From Treponema sp. OMZ 798 (GTDB taxonomy: Bacteria; Spirochaetota; Spirochaetia; Treponematales; Treponemataceae), in the NCBI RefSeq assembly GCF_024181385.1, contig NZ_CP051305.1, positions 1-64,000 on the forward strand: 64,000 nt of DNA, read 5' to 3'. This document shows positions 17,844 through 26,344 of the stretch, in pieces. The position numbers and the translations under genes were made by a program. How positions within the stretch are numbered: position 1 is the first letter of the stretch; each line of letters starts with the position of its first letter. The notes below the pieces were generated by a model. It did not search any database. It was not told the DNA's origin and saw nothing but the letters and a program-made list of their open reading frames with translations.

Positions 17844-18221
17844 TTACCAAATAGTCTTTACTTCATACAAAGGAATTTTTAAATCTCTTGTTATTATAGT
17901 TAGGTTATTTTCCATAGCTTGTGCAATAAGCAGTCTATCAAACGGATCTTTATGAATATCAGGTAACTTTTTTATTCGTTCCACATCATATTCCGTAGGA
18001 TTAAGATAAATAAATTCCTCATTCTCCAGAACAGTTTTTAATTGAGAAATATTAATTTCAAAATCAAGAGTTCCTTTTGCTTGTTTTATCGCGATTTCCC
18101 ATAACGATACGAAACTGAAAAAACATCTTTTTGCTTCCATCAAATTTCTTACAGTAATAGAAAGCTCATTGCTTCCTATTACATACCAAATTATTGCATG
18201 AGTATCCAATAAATACATCAC
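17844..18221 (-). CDS. PIN-domain toxin, VapC family
   Basis: A 125-residue PIN-domain ribonuclease, the likely toxin of a type II toxin-antitoxin pair. All expected acidic positions are visible: LLDTHAIIW near the N-terminus (Asp), SLWEIAIK in the middle (Glu), and DPFDRLLIAQA followed by TRD near the C-terminus. This sub-branch (LLDTHxxxW start, DPFDR motif) usually pairs with small DUF2281 or Phd-like antitoxins. Its start overlaps the upstream antitoxin stop by four bases, so translation is coupled. RNA target unknown. Confidence 0.88.
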   Translation of the reverse strand: MMYLLDTHAIIWYVIGSNELSITVRNLMEAKRCFFSFVSLWEIAIKQAKGTLDFEINISQLKTVLENEEFIYLNPTEYDVERIKKLPDIHKDPFDRLLIAQAMENNLTIITRDLKIPLYEVKTIW

Positions 18222-18439
18222 ATATACTCCGCGAATTCTTCAATAGGCTCATCAAAATCTGGAGACATTTTGCAAGGAATATCTTTTAAGCAGCCAAAAC
18301 CTTTTTTTTGACTTTTTGATCCGGAATTTTTTTCTAATGTAGTAAATTTAAATAAAATATAATCCACATAAGAAGAAATTTCTTCAAGAGCTGTTTGCGG
18401 AAGCAACTTTAATTTTTTTTCAAGACTACTGTATAACAC
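18218..18439 (-). CDS. Antitoxin of the PIN toxin (DUF2281-like)
   Basis: A 73-residue protein immediately upstream of the PIN toxin and overlapping it by four bases. The N-terminal part (LEKKLKLLPQTALEEISSYVDYILFK) fits the DUF2281 antitoxin pattern: a short helix-turn-helix-like region, P near residue 14 and a YVDYLxxK segment. The C-terminal part is charged and probably the toxin-binding tail. The start is a GTG at 18437-18439 preceded by AGGGG at seven bases. No recognisable partition or DNA-binding motif beyond this can be read, so the antitoxin role rests mainly on position. Confidence 0.75.
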   Translation of the reverse strand: MLYSSLEKKLKLLPQTALEEISSYVDYILFKFTTLEKNSGSKSQKKGFGCLKDIPCKMSPDFDEPIEEFAEYM

Positions 18440-18596
18440 AATATTTCCCCTATTTTTTATTAGTATATCATAAATTTCAATTTTTTTCTATGTGTATGAA
18501 ATAGTTATATTATTAAAAAATGTAATTTCAGATAAATTTGATTAATTTTTTTCTCTGCCTTGAATAATTTTTACTTTTATATTACACTGGTTGGCA

Positions 18597-19226
18597 ATGC
18601 CGAAAAAAACTTTTTTAAATTTACCTCAAGAAAAACAGCAAAGAATCCTCGAAACTTGCAAAAGAGAGTTTGAAGAAAAACCTCTTTTTCAGGCAAGCGT
18701 TTCTGATATTGTAAATACTCTGGGCATAGCAAGGGGCAGTTTTTATCAGTATTTTGAAAATTTGGAAGAATGTTTTTTTACGATTTTAAGCTCCGAAAAT
18801 ATGGATGTTCATGCTCTTTTTCAAGGTGCCTTGAGAGAAAACGATAACGATTTTTTTAATGCCCTTTTAAGATACGGCGAGATTCTTTCAAAGGAGCTTT
18901 ATAAGCCGTCAAAGCGGAATTTATACAGGAACCGCTTTCTTTATTGGACTCCCGACTTGGATAAGGCTTGGCTTGAATACAGGAAGGAAAACCTCCAAAC
19001 CGAAAAAGTTGCCGAGATGGAAAAGATATATTTTTCAAATCTTAAAAAGACATCTCTTTCCCTTTCGACCCATGAAGATATAAAGGAACTTATAGAATTC
19101 ACCAAGGCCATTGTTCATAACCTTATATCCCGCTCCTTTATCGAAAACTGGGAAGCGGAAGAATTTATGAAGCTCTTTCAAAAACAAATAATGTGGATGA
19201 AAAACGGGCTTAAAGGCGGGGAGTGA
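18597..19226 (+). CDS. TetR/AcrR-family transcriptional regulator
   Basis: A 209-residue TetR-type repressor. The N-terminal helix-turn-helix (about 1-50) reads KQQRILETCKREFEE...VSDIVNTLGIARGSFYQYFENLEECF, the classic TetR DNA-binding pattern. The C-terminal ligand domain is helical with no recognisable family. The start taken is ATG 18597; a TTG at 18591 in frame is possible, and neither has a strong ribosome site. The FecBCD-type importer genes follow after 53 bases on the same strand, so it is a candidate regulator of that operon. It may equally be self-regulated and unrelated. Confidence 0.88.
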   Translation: MPKKTFLNLPQEKQQRILETCKREFEEKPLFQASVSDIVNTLGIARGSFYQYFENLEECFFTILSSENMDVHALFQGALRENDNDFFNALLRYGEILSKELYKPSKRNLYRNRFLYWTPDLDKAWLEYRKENLQTEKVAEMEKIYFSNLKKTSLSLSTHEDIKELIEFTKAIVHNLISRSFIENWEAEEFMKLFQKQIMWMKNGLKGGE

Positions 19227-19279
19227 TTAGATTGATAATATTTGCTAAAGATATAAATTAAATTTTAGGAGAAATATTT

Positions 19280-20302
19280 ATGAAACAAAAATTTAAATTT
19301 GCTGCTATTTTAATGCTTGCAGTTTTCGGCTTTCAGTTATGGGCCGGAGGAAACCGTGAAAACTCAGGCACAGAGGTCTTTGCAAAAGTTACCGATCATC
19401 GAGTCCGTAAGGTTCTGATACAAAAAAAGCCCTCTCGTCTTGTTACTCCTTTTTATATTTTAAGTAACACAGCTCTTGCAATAGGCTGTAGGGATATCAT
19501 CGTTTCAGGCGACGGCGGTAAGGGCGGGGTAAGACCCTTTATAAAAGAATTTGCCCCCGAATTAGCGGAAAAACCTGTTTGCGGTTCTGCAAAGGCTTTG
19601 AACCTTGAAGCTCTTGCTTCGGTAAATCCCGATCTCATCCTTGTGCCGTTTAAGGCGGCTGATCAATTGCCTCAAATAGAAGTATTGGGCGTGCCTGCCT
19701 TGGTTGTCGAACCTGAAACTATGGAAAACTTTTTCAGCTATGTAGAAATGCTGGGCAAAGCAACAGGTAAAAATATCGAAGCCGATAAACTTCTTAAATT
19801 TTATAATGAAATTTTAAATGATGTAGCAGGTTTTATAAAAGGTGAAGCCCCTGTTTCCGTTTATATGAACAGCCGCTCCGATGCTTTAAATGCGTTAAGC
19901 CCTAAAATGTTTCAAGCTGAGCTTATCAAAGCAGCAGGCGGTAAATTGGTTACGGAAGATATAAGGGACACCTACTGGACAAAGGTTTCTCTTGAGCAAG
20001 TACATAAATATGCACCTCAAGTTGTTGTTATGGCCGCCGGTGCAAAAAAAGCAGTGGCGCTGACTTCTAAAACTGAATGGAAGGGAATCCCTGCTGTGGA
20101 CGCAGGAAAAATCTACACTTTTCCTTCATCAGTTGATGAGTGGGATTCTCCTATTCCGAGTTCGTGCTTAGGTATCATTTGGCTTGCAGATAAATTGCAT
20201 CCCGGTAAGATACCTGAAAATTATCTTGAAACAAAGGTAAAAGCATTTTATAAGGAATTTTTCGGTAAAGAAAAAGATTTAAAATCCTTGAATGTAGAGT
20301 GA
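19280..20302 (+). CDS. Periplasmic substrate-binding protein of an iron/cobalamin-type ABC importer
   Basis: A 340-residue binding protein of the class III (FecB/BtuF/FhuD) family. A signal peptide ends near LWAGGNRE. There is no lipobox Cys, so it should be cleaved by signal peptidase I and be free in the periplasm. The two lobes joined by a long helix can be traced: LVTPFYIL...DIIVSGDG in the first, then SVNPDLILVPF and later PQVVVMAAG. Siderophore, haem or cobalamin are possible ligands; sequence does not decide. AGGAG precedes ATG 19280. It is the first gene of a three-gene importer operon downstream of the TetR gene. Confidence 0.87.
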   Translation: MKQKFKFAAILMLAVFGFQLWAGGNRENSGTEVFAKVTDHRVRKVLIQKKPSRLVTPFYILSNTALAIGCRDIIVSGDGGKGGVRPFIKEFAPELAEKPVCGSAKALNLEALASVNPDLILVPFKAADQLPQIEVLGVPALVVEPETMENFFSYVEMLGKATGKNIEADKLLKFYNEILNDVAGFIKGEAPVSVYMNSRSDALNALSPKMFQAELIKAAGGKLVTEDIRDTYWTKVSLEQVHKYAPQVVVMAAGAKKAVALTSKTEWKGIPAVDAGKIYTFPSSVDEWDSPIPSSCLGIIWLADKLHPGKIPENYLETKVKAFYKEFFGKEKDLKSLNVE

Positions 20303-21303
20303 AACAAAAATATAAGATATTTTTAATTATTATTCCGATTGCTGCGGTATTCTTTTCGCTTAGTTGGGGGAGGTATTTTATTTCGTTTTCAGAAATATTT
20401 AAAATACTTATCCCGTTAGGCGGAAAGTATTCTAATTCTGCCTATAATGTTTTTATAAATATACGGCTTCCCAGAACTATATTTGTATTTATTGCAGGAG
20501 GAGCTTTGGCTTTAAGCGGTACAAGTTTGCAAAGCCTTTTTAGAAATCCTCTTGCCTCTCCCGATATTATAGGTGTTTCTTCCGGTGCGTCGCTTGGTGC
20601 TGCCCTTGCAATAGTTGTTTTTCATGCAAGTCCTTTTATTGTTCAAACATTTGCCTTTGCAGGAGGCATAATTGCAGTTATTTTGGTTTTACAAATTTCC
20701 CATATAGGAGGAGAACATTCTCTTATAAGGCTTATTCTTGCAGGTATTATTATAAATGCAATAGCAGGTTCTTGTGTTTCGATTATTAAATATACGGCTG
20801 ACCCGATGAATGAATTGCCCGCTCTTGAGTTTTGGCTGATGGGCTGTTTTAATATTATTACATGGCGGAATTTTATTGTGTTTTTGCCGATTGTATTTTT
20901 AGGATGCGGCTTTATTTTTTTATACCGAAGACAGTTAAATATTCTATCCTTGGGAGATGAAGAAGCTGCAAGCCTCGGCGTATCGGTAAAAAAAATGCGG
21001 CTGCTTTTTATAGGGGCTGCTACCTTATTGGTTGCCGTTGTTGTTTCTGCTGCCGGAATAATAAGTTGGATAGGCTTAATCGCTCCTCATATCGTAAGAC
21101 TTCTTTTTGGGAATAATAACGATAAGCTTGTTCCTTTTTCGTTTATATGCGGAGCATCTCTTTTGCTTGCTGCAGATACCTTTGCCCGTTCCATTACAGG
21201 AGGCGAAATTCCTATAAGCATTATAACGGCATTTATTGGAGCTGTTGGGCTTGCAAGTTTTATGTCGGCTAAAAAAAGGGTAGGCTATGAATACGGCTTT
21301 TGA
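20299..21303 (+). CDS. FecCD-family ABC importer permease
   Basis: A 334-residue permease with about ten membrane helices, matching the BtuC/FecCD family. Family signatures include RLPRTIFVFIAGGALALSG, FRNPLASPDIIGVSSGAS and, near the end, GIISWIGLIAPHIVRLLFG. It forms the dimeric channel for the substrate delivered by the upstream binding protein. The start is a GTG at 20299-20301 that overlaps the binding-protein stop as GTGA, with TGTAGAG just upstream, so expression is translationally coupled. The last 17 bases overlap the ATPase gene. Confidence 0.93.
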   Translation: MKQKYKIFLIIIPIAAVFFSLSWGRYFISFSEIFKILIPLGGKYSNSAYNVFINIRLPRTIFVFIAGGALALSGTSLQSLFRNPLASPDIIGVSSGASLGAALAIVVFHASPFIVQTFAFAGGIIAVILVLQISHIGGEHSLIRLILAGIIINAIAGSCVSIIKYTADPMNELPALEFWLMGCFNIITWRNFIVFLPIVFLGCGFIFLYRRQLNILSLGDEEAASLGVSVKKMRLLFIGAATLLVAVVVSAAGIISWIGLIAPHIVRLLFGNNNDKLVPFSFICGASLLLAADTFARSITGGEIPISIITAFIGAVGLASFMSAKKRVGYEYGF

Positions 21304-22096
21304 GCTTAATAATGTTTTTGCCTCAAGAGGAAAAACTCAAGTCCTTAAAAACATATCTCAAAAAATTCCGCAGCATAAGATTATAAGTTTGATAGGAGCA
21401 AACGGTGCGGGAAAAACCACCCTTTTACGATTATTAGCCGGTTTGGAAAAACCTGTAAGCGGAACACTGTCGGTATTGCAAAAAGATTCAAAATCATTAA
21501 CACGGAAAGAATTTGCACGCTATGTTTCGTATATTCCGCAAGAGCACCGTCCTGTCTTTGCTTACACTGTAAGAGATTTTGCGGTGATGGGAAGAAACCC
21601 TTATCAATCGGAAATAAAAGCTCCTTCAAAAGAAGATTGGGAATTTACGGACTATGTGCTTGAAAAATTACGATTAAAAGATTTTGCAGATCGGCCTTAT
21701 ACCCATTTAAGTTCGGGTGAAGCCCGTCTGATCTTGCTTGCTCGCGGTATAATTCAAAATGCTCCTATCATGCTCTTAGATGAGCCTACGTCAAATCTTG
21801 ATTTTTATAATGAGCATAAACTCATGGAAATTATATGTAAACTATGCAAGGAAGAAAAAAAGACCATAATCATTTCTATTCATAATCCGGCTCTTGCAAT
21901 TCAATATTCCGATATTGTTTACTGTATTCATCAAAATACAATTTTTGAGGTAATAGAACGGGCCGATAGTTCTTTTGACGAGAAAATAACAAGAGTGCTC
22001 AATCTCATTTATAAAAAAAATGAGGCTTCACAAATCCATTTAAAATATGTAGATGATAAACCCTTTGTCTATATAAAGCCTCATTTTTTAAGATAG
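21287..22096 (+). CDS. ABC importer ATPase of the FecE/BtuD family
   Basis: A 269-residue ATPase with all motifs: Walker A GANGAGKT (about 37-44), Q-loop YIPQEHRP, signature LSSGE (about 143-147), Walker B IMLLDEPTSNLD (about 163-174) and H-loop ISIHNP. It powers the FecCD-type permease encoded just upstream, with 17 bases of overlap. Its 3' end overlaps the 3' end of the convergent molybdenum hydroxylase gene by nine bases. Part of a long stem-loop terminator lies within the coding end. Confidence 0.93.
   Translation: MNTAFELNNVFASRGKTQVLKNISQKIPQHKIISLIGANGAGKTTLLRLLAGLEKPVSGTLSVLQKDSKSLTRKEFARYVSYIPQEHRPVFAYTVRDFAVMGRNPYQSEIKAPSKEDWEFTDYVLEKLRLKDFADRPYTHLSSGEARLILLARGIIQNAPIMLLDEPTSNLDFYNEHKLMEIICKLCKEEKKTIIISIHNPALAIQYSDIVYCIHQNTIFEVIERADSSFDEKITRVLNLIYKKNEASQIHLKYVDDKPFVYIKPHFLR
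22015..22089. terminator. Long-loop bidirectional terminator-like inverted repeat inside overlapping gene ends
   Basis: AAAAAATGAGGCTT (22015-22028) and AAGCCTCATTTTTT (22076-22089) are perfect 14-base inverted repeats separated by 47 bases. Each arm ends in a T run when read outward. The repeat is inside the ATPase coding end and reaches the hydroxylase stop region (22088), so it may terminate both convergent transcripts. The long loop makes it atypical. Confidence 0.5.
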
Positions 22097-24340
22097 TTTT
22101 GTAATCTCTTCAATAATTCTTTCGGGTGTTGCTGGGTAGTCGGTAATGTTTGTTCCCAATGCATGATTTATTGCATTCATTGCTGCCGGCCCCGGTGCAA
22201 CGGCCGAAATTTCGCCTACGCTTTTTAGACCATAGGGAGCTTTTTCGTCTTCGCTCTCAATGAGAAGCGTTTTTACGTTCGGCATATCCTGAACATTTAA
22301 AACATGGTATTTTGAAAGAGTGCTGTTTTTTATATAGCCTTCCTTGTTTCTTATAATTTCTTCCGAAAGGGCCATGCCTAAAATAAATTGACAGCCGCCG
22401 TGAATCTGCCCTTCTGCCAATAAGGGGTTTATGGCTTTTCCTATGTCGTGAATTGCGAGCAAATCTGTTATTTCTACGAGACCCGTTTTTTTGTCGACCT
22501 TAACTTCGGCAAAGCAGGCAGCAAAGGCTGCAGGGTTTGTTTTTTGTTCGTGGTGCACATAAACAGAAGTTTGATCGGATAATTTTTTTTCGCGCATCGT
22601 TGCAATTTCGCCGTAAGTGTAGCTTTTCTCTGAGTTTTTAATTTTTACGATACCGGAATCAGTGTACATATCTTCAAGGGGAATGTTTTCTACCTTATTT
22701 AAAGTATCGAAAAGTTTTGCCTTTAATAATTCTCCGGCTTCAATTAGGGCTCCGCCTGCAACAAAGGTTACGCGGCTTGCCTGTGTTCCTGCTGCATCAT
22801 AAGGAGTTATTGAGGTGTCCGCTTCAGGCATTGTAATTGCAGACGGATCGATATCAAGGGCTTCTGCCGCTATAAGCTTCAAGGAGTCGATTGTTCCGCA
22901 GCCCTGCTCGTGTACCGCAATTTTTACAAAAACGGAACCGTCGGGGTTTAATATCATTTCGGTATTTATAAAATCGGGGAATGCACCCAGATAGCCGTTT
23001 CCGTGTGTGGCACAGGCAACTCCTACTCCGTAAGCATAACGCTCGGTATTTTGTTTGTGTATGTTGTTGTATTTATTTTTCCAATCAAAGGCTTCCATTC
23101 CTTTAATGATACATTCTTTGACGGCTGCCTTTCCTAAATTCGGTCCTCCTACAGGGTCATCATCATATGGATCAACCAAATTTTTAAGGCGAAATTCGCA
23201 AGGATCCATTCCCAATTTTTTTGCGGTATTTGTTATATTGATTTCTGAAACGGCATGGGATTGCGGCCCCCCGTAAGCGCGGCAAGCTCCTCCGGGGATT
23301 CCGTTTGTATAATATGCTCTGCCGTGGAATTCCTGATTATAAATTTTATAAAGCCTAAAAAGTTTTTTTGCATAGGCATTTGTTATGCTTGTATTATTTG
23401 TGTCATAGGCTCCGCCGTCGATTAGGGTTTCAACCTTTCTACCCAATATAGTGCCGTCTTTTTTTACGGCTGTTCTGATTTTTACCTGAGTAGGATTCCG
23501 CGAAAATGTTCCTATTATGCTTTGTTCTCTGTCCATGTAGACAAGCACGGGGCGTTTACAAATCCATGCTGCTGCTCCCGCCGTAAATTCCAATAGGGGC
23601 TGTTGTTTTCCGCCGAAAGAGCCTCCCATGTTTGTCTTAATTACCCTTATCTTAGAATAAGGAATTTGTAAGATACGGGCCATGTGCATTTGTACTGCAA
23701 AAACGATTTGACCCGGACTGTGTATTATCAAATTTCCGAAGTCGTCAAATTCTGCCAAGGCGATGTGAGGTTCTATTGCAAGGTGGTGAGTGCGGGGTGT
23801 AGAACCGATGTCTTCTACTATGTAATCAGCTTCAGCTGCTGCCTTTTCAAAATCACCGCAGGATATTTTCTTTTCGTAGGCCAGGTTGGATTCTCTTTTA
23901 AGGATTATTTTGTCTTGAGCGGCTTCTTCAATGCTTGTTATAACCGGCAGTTCCTTATAGTGTACGGCTACTTTTTTTACGGCTTCTTCAACAGATCTTT
24001 TGGTTTCGCCTAAAACTAAGGCTATTCTGTCGCCTACAAAGCGGGCCTTGTCATTTAAAATATATTCGTCACGGTGTGCAGCTATTCCTGTAAACCATTC
24101 CATACAGTTATAAGGAACTTTCGGAATATCTTTGTAAGTAAGAATTCGATAAATTCCTTTTACCTTTAATGCTTCATCAAAATCAAAACTTATTTCTGCA
24201 TGAGGTTTTTCGCTTAGGATTAATTTACCGTAAAGCATATTATAGCGTTTTATATCCGCTAAAAATTTTGTTGTGCCTGTTACCCTTTCAAGGCTGTCTT
24301 CCCGCTGAAATCTTTTACCGATGTATTTATATTTATTCAT
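22088..24340 (-). CDS. Molybdenum hydroxylase (xanthine dehydrogenase family), molybdopterin-binding subunit
   Basis: This is the large catalytic subunit of an xanthine-oxidase-family hydroxylase, about 750 residues. It contains the family motifs GGSFGGKQ (about 245-252), CRAYGGPQ (molybdopterin site, Arg retained) and near the C-terminus KSVGEISAVAPGPA with the catalytic Glu. Substrate could be a purine, a nicotinate-like ring or another heteroaromatic; sequence does not say. The start chosen is ATG 24340, because GAGGT sits five bases upstream. The in-frame ATG at 24352 lacks a site. It overlaps the FAD subunit by eight bases. Together with the FAD, 2Fe-2S, MocA and XdhC genes it forms a complete enzyme and maturation set downstream of the ergothionase-like gene. 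Confidence 0.9.
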   Translation of the reverse strand: MNKYKYIGKRFQREDSLERVTGTTKFLADIKRYNMLYGKLILSEKPHAEISFDFDEALKVKGIYRILTYKDIPKVPYNCMEWFTGIAAHRDEYILNDKARFVGDRIALVLGETKRSVEEAVKKVAVHYKELPVITSIEEAAQDKIILKRESNLAYEKKISCGDFEKAAAEADYIVEDIGSTPRTHHLAIEPHIALAEFDDFGNLIIHSPGQIVFAVQMHMARILQIPYSKIRVIKTNMGGSFGGKQQPLLEFTAGAAAWICKRPVLVYMDREQSIIGTFSRNPTQVKIRTAVKKDGTILGRKVETLIDGGAYDTNNTSITNAYAKKLFRLYKIYNQEFHGRAYYTNGIPGGACRAYGGPQSHAVSEINITNTAKKLGMDPCEFRLKNLVDPYDDDPVGGPNLGKAAVKECIIKGMEAFDWKNKYNNIHKQNTERYAYGVGVACATHGNGYLGAFPDFINTEMILNPDGSVFVKIAVHEQGCGTIDSLKLIAAEALDIDPSAITMPEADTSITPYDAAGTQASRVTFVAGGALIEAGELLKAKLFDTLNKVENIPLEDMYTDSGIVKIKNSEKSYTYGEIATMREKKLSDQTSVYVHHEQKTNPAAFAACFAEVKVDKKTGLVEITDLLAIHDIGKAINPLLAEGQIHGGCQFILGMALSEEIIRNKEGYIKNSTLSKYHVLNVQDMPNVKTLLIESEDEKAPYGLKSVGEISAVAPGPAAMNAINHALGTNITDYPATPERIIEEITKLS

Positions 24341-25187
24341 AACAAACCTCATCTTCTTTTAAACTTTTAATCAGGTCTTCAATCAATCCTTCGACCGCCG
24401 TCTTTTTGTAAAATCTTGAAGAGCGGGTAGGGATTGCATTTTCTATTTCGTTATGTGCAATATTTTGTAATTCTTGAAGATTAATATTTGAAATATTTTT
24501 TCCTTCAAGGTATGTTTCAATGTTAACGGCTTCTACGGGTTTTATTCCTACAGCTCCTAAGTAGGCTCTTACATTTGTCAGTAAATCAATATCGGGTGTG
24601 TATTCTACTGCACAGCTCACCTTAGAAATCGTGACGGCTTTCCGTGCCCCGACTTTTTTAAACGCACTCACTCTGTTTTTTTGAGGAATTAGAATTTCGG
24701 TAACAACCTCATTTTTTGTTAGAATTGTTTTTTCTCTTCCTATTATAAATTTATCGATGGGAATTATTCTTTCTTCTCCGCTGCAATGAAGAATTTTTAC
24801 GGAAGCTCCATAACAGAACAGTGCTAAACTGCAATCTGCTGATTGGGAGGCGTTACAAATATTTCCGCCTAGTGTTGCACGGTTTCTAATTATGGTGGAG
24901 CCTAATTCATAAGCAGCCTGATATAGGGCCTTACATTTTTCTTTTATCATAGTGTTTTCACAAATTTCGCTCATGGTTAAAAGAGCTCCGATATGTAAGA
25001 AGTACTTTGTTTCATAAACAGTTTTAAATTCTTTTATCTTTGTTATATCGATAATGCTGTAATCTGTAATCTTATTGTTTTTTAAGTGAATGACCAAGTC
25101 GGTTCCGCCTGCAATTATAAAAGTGGAATCGTCTATATTTTTTAAAATGTTTAACAATTCTTTTTCTTCTTTAGGAGAATAGAACAT
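24333..25187 (-). CDS. Molybdenum hydroxylase FAD-binding subunit
   Basis: This medium subunit (284 residues, CoxM/XdhB type) passes electrons from the iron-sulfur subunit to FAD. It shows the FAD pyrophosphate motif AGGTDL (about 26-31) and the second motif TLGGNICNASQSADC (about 108-122), then the CO-dehydrogenase-type C-terminal domain. The start overlaps the 2Fe-2S subunit stop as TAATG with GGAGG just upstream, indicating strict coupling. The large subunit overlaps its 3' end. Separate small, medium and large genes are typical of bacterial and clostridial-type hydroxylases. Confidence 0.92.
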   Translation of the reverse strand: MFYSPKEEKELLNILKNIDDSTFIIAGGTDLVIHLKNNKITDYSIIDITKIKEFKTVYETKYFLHIGALLTMSEICENTMIKEKCKALYQAAYELGSTIIRNRATLGGNICNASQSADCSLALFCYGASVKILHCSGEERIIPIDKFIIGREKTILTKNEVVTEILIPQKNRVSAFKKVGARKAVTISKVSCAVEYTPDIDLLTNVRAYLGAVGIKPVEAVNIETYLEGKNISNINLQELQNIAHNEIENAIPTRSSRFYKKTAVEGLIEDLIKSLKEDEVCYE

Positions 25188-25648
25188 TAGTTTGCCTCCT
25201 TTATTGCCGCTTCTATGGCTTCAATAATTTTAATATAGCCGGTACATCGGCAGATGTTTCCTTCTATGGCTCGTTTTATTTCATGGAGGCTTGGATTTTT
25301 ATTATTCATCATAAGAGCTTTTGCACTCATGATAAAACCCGGAGTGCAAAATCCGCATTGTACGGCACCGTATTCAATAAATTTTTTTTGTAGAATATCA
25401 AGTTCTCCGTTTTGTGCAAGGCCTTCAATAGTTAAGATTTCACAGCCGTCAATTTGTCCGGCTAAAACGGTACAGGATGTAACGGCTCTTTTATCCATAA
25501 TTACGGTGCAGGCACCGCATTCTCCTTCAGAGCAGCCTTCTTTTGTTCCGGTTAGATTTACCTCATCCCGTAAAAAATCGATGAGCCTCATTTTTTCATC
25601 TACCTCTGCCTCAATAGGACGGCCGTTAATAATTGTGTTTATCTTCAT
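25187..25648 (-). CDS. Molybdenum hydroxylase 2Fe-2S subunit
   Basis: The 153-residue small subunit carries two 2Fe-2S clusters. Plant-ferredoxin-type cluster Cys residues are in CSEGECGACTV plus a later Cys (about 39-62). The second cluster Cys residues are in CGFCTPG (about 99-105) and ICRCTGY (about 131-137). All eight ligands are present. It is the first of the three structural genes, followed with one-base overlap by the FAD subunit. The upstream gap of 78 bases to the MocA-type gene is A+T-rich and may hold a secondary promoter, but I see no convincing one. Confidence 0.95.
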   Translation of the reverse strand: MKINTIINGRPIEAEVDEKMRLIDFLRDEVNLTGTKEGCSEGECGACTVIMDKRAVTSCTVLAGQIDGCEILTIEGLAQNGELDILQKKFIEYGAVQCGFCTPGFIMSAKALMMNNKNPSLHEIKRAIEGNICRCTGYIKIIEAIEAAIKEAN

Positions 25649-25726
25649 TTAAAACCTCACCTTCCATTATACACTAATTTTTAAATTATTATAATATCTT
25701 AAAAAATCCGTAAAATCTGAAATTTA

Positions 25727-26302
25727 TTAAAGCCTCATTTTAATAATTTTTTCATAAGTTTCCATATCATCAATATCAAAGCCTTCGATTGTGTTTTCAA
25801 CTATTAAGAATTTTGAATTATCCTCATTTATTAAAGAAGCTCCTCCCTTATCTTTTTCAAGTTTTAATAAGTCTTGCCTGTATTTTGAAGGGATGATTAC
25901 CGGAGAGCCCCTGTCATCTCCGTACTTAGAGTAGATAATGTACTCCTTGTTTTTGCTGTATAGTTCTAAAAGATTTTTTATTGTAGAAACTTTTAAAAAA
26001 GGCTGGTCTGCCGTAAAGAACATATAAGCCTCTGCTTTTCCCGAATTTTCAACTCCTTTTTTTATGGCTGCGGATTTGCCTTCCTCCGCTCTTGCATTCG
26101 GAACAGCTAAAATATTTTTTTGTGAAGCATAAAATGAAATTTCGGCATCATTGGTTATAACCATTTTTTGTGTAAATTCAATTTGAGAAATGCTGTCTAC
26201 TATGTATTGGAATATTTGTTTTCCGTTTATGGGCAGTTTTAATTTATTTTGCGGCATTCTTTTTGAAAATCCGCTTGCCAATATTATTGCAGAAATTTTC
26301 AT
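25727..26302 (-). CDS. mocA: MocA-type molybdenum cofactor nucleotidyltransferase
   Basis: A 191-residue MobA-like NTP transferase. The N-terminal nucleotide loop is LASGFSKRM (about 8-16), with Ser in place of the usual second Gly. Later FFTADQP holds the metal-binding Asp and RGSPVIIP matches the MocA/CoxI-associated branch. MocA transfers CMP onto molybdopterin to make the cytosine dinucleotide cofactor used by many xanthine-oxidase-family enzymes. Its place between xdhC and the structural genes supports a dedicated maturation role. GGGAG precedes the start by nine bases. Confidence 0.82.
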   Translation of the reverse strand: MKISAIILASGFSKRMPQNKLKLPINGKQIFQYIVDSISQIEFTQKMVITNDAEISFYASQKNILAVPNARAEEGKSAAIKKGVENSGKAEAYMFFTADQPFLKVSTIKNLLELYSKNKEYIIYSKYGDDRGSPVIIPSKYRQDLLKLEKDKGGASLINEDNSKFLIVENTIEGFDIDDMETYEKIIKMRL

Positions 26303-26344
26303 TGTATCGTTCTCCCGATTTTGTGAGCTTGTTAAAACAAAATT

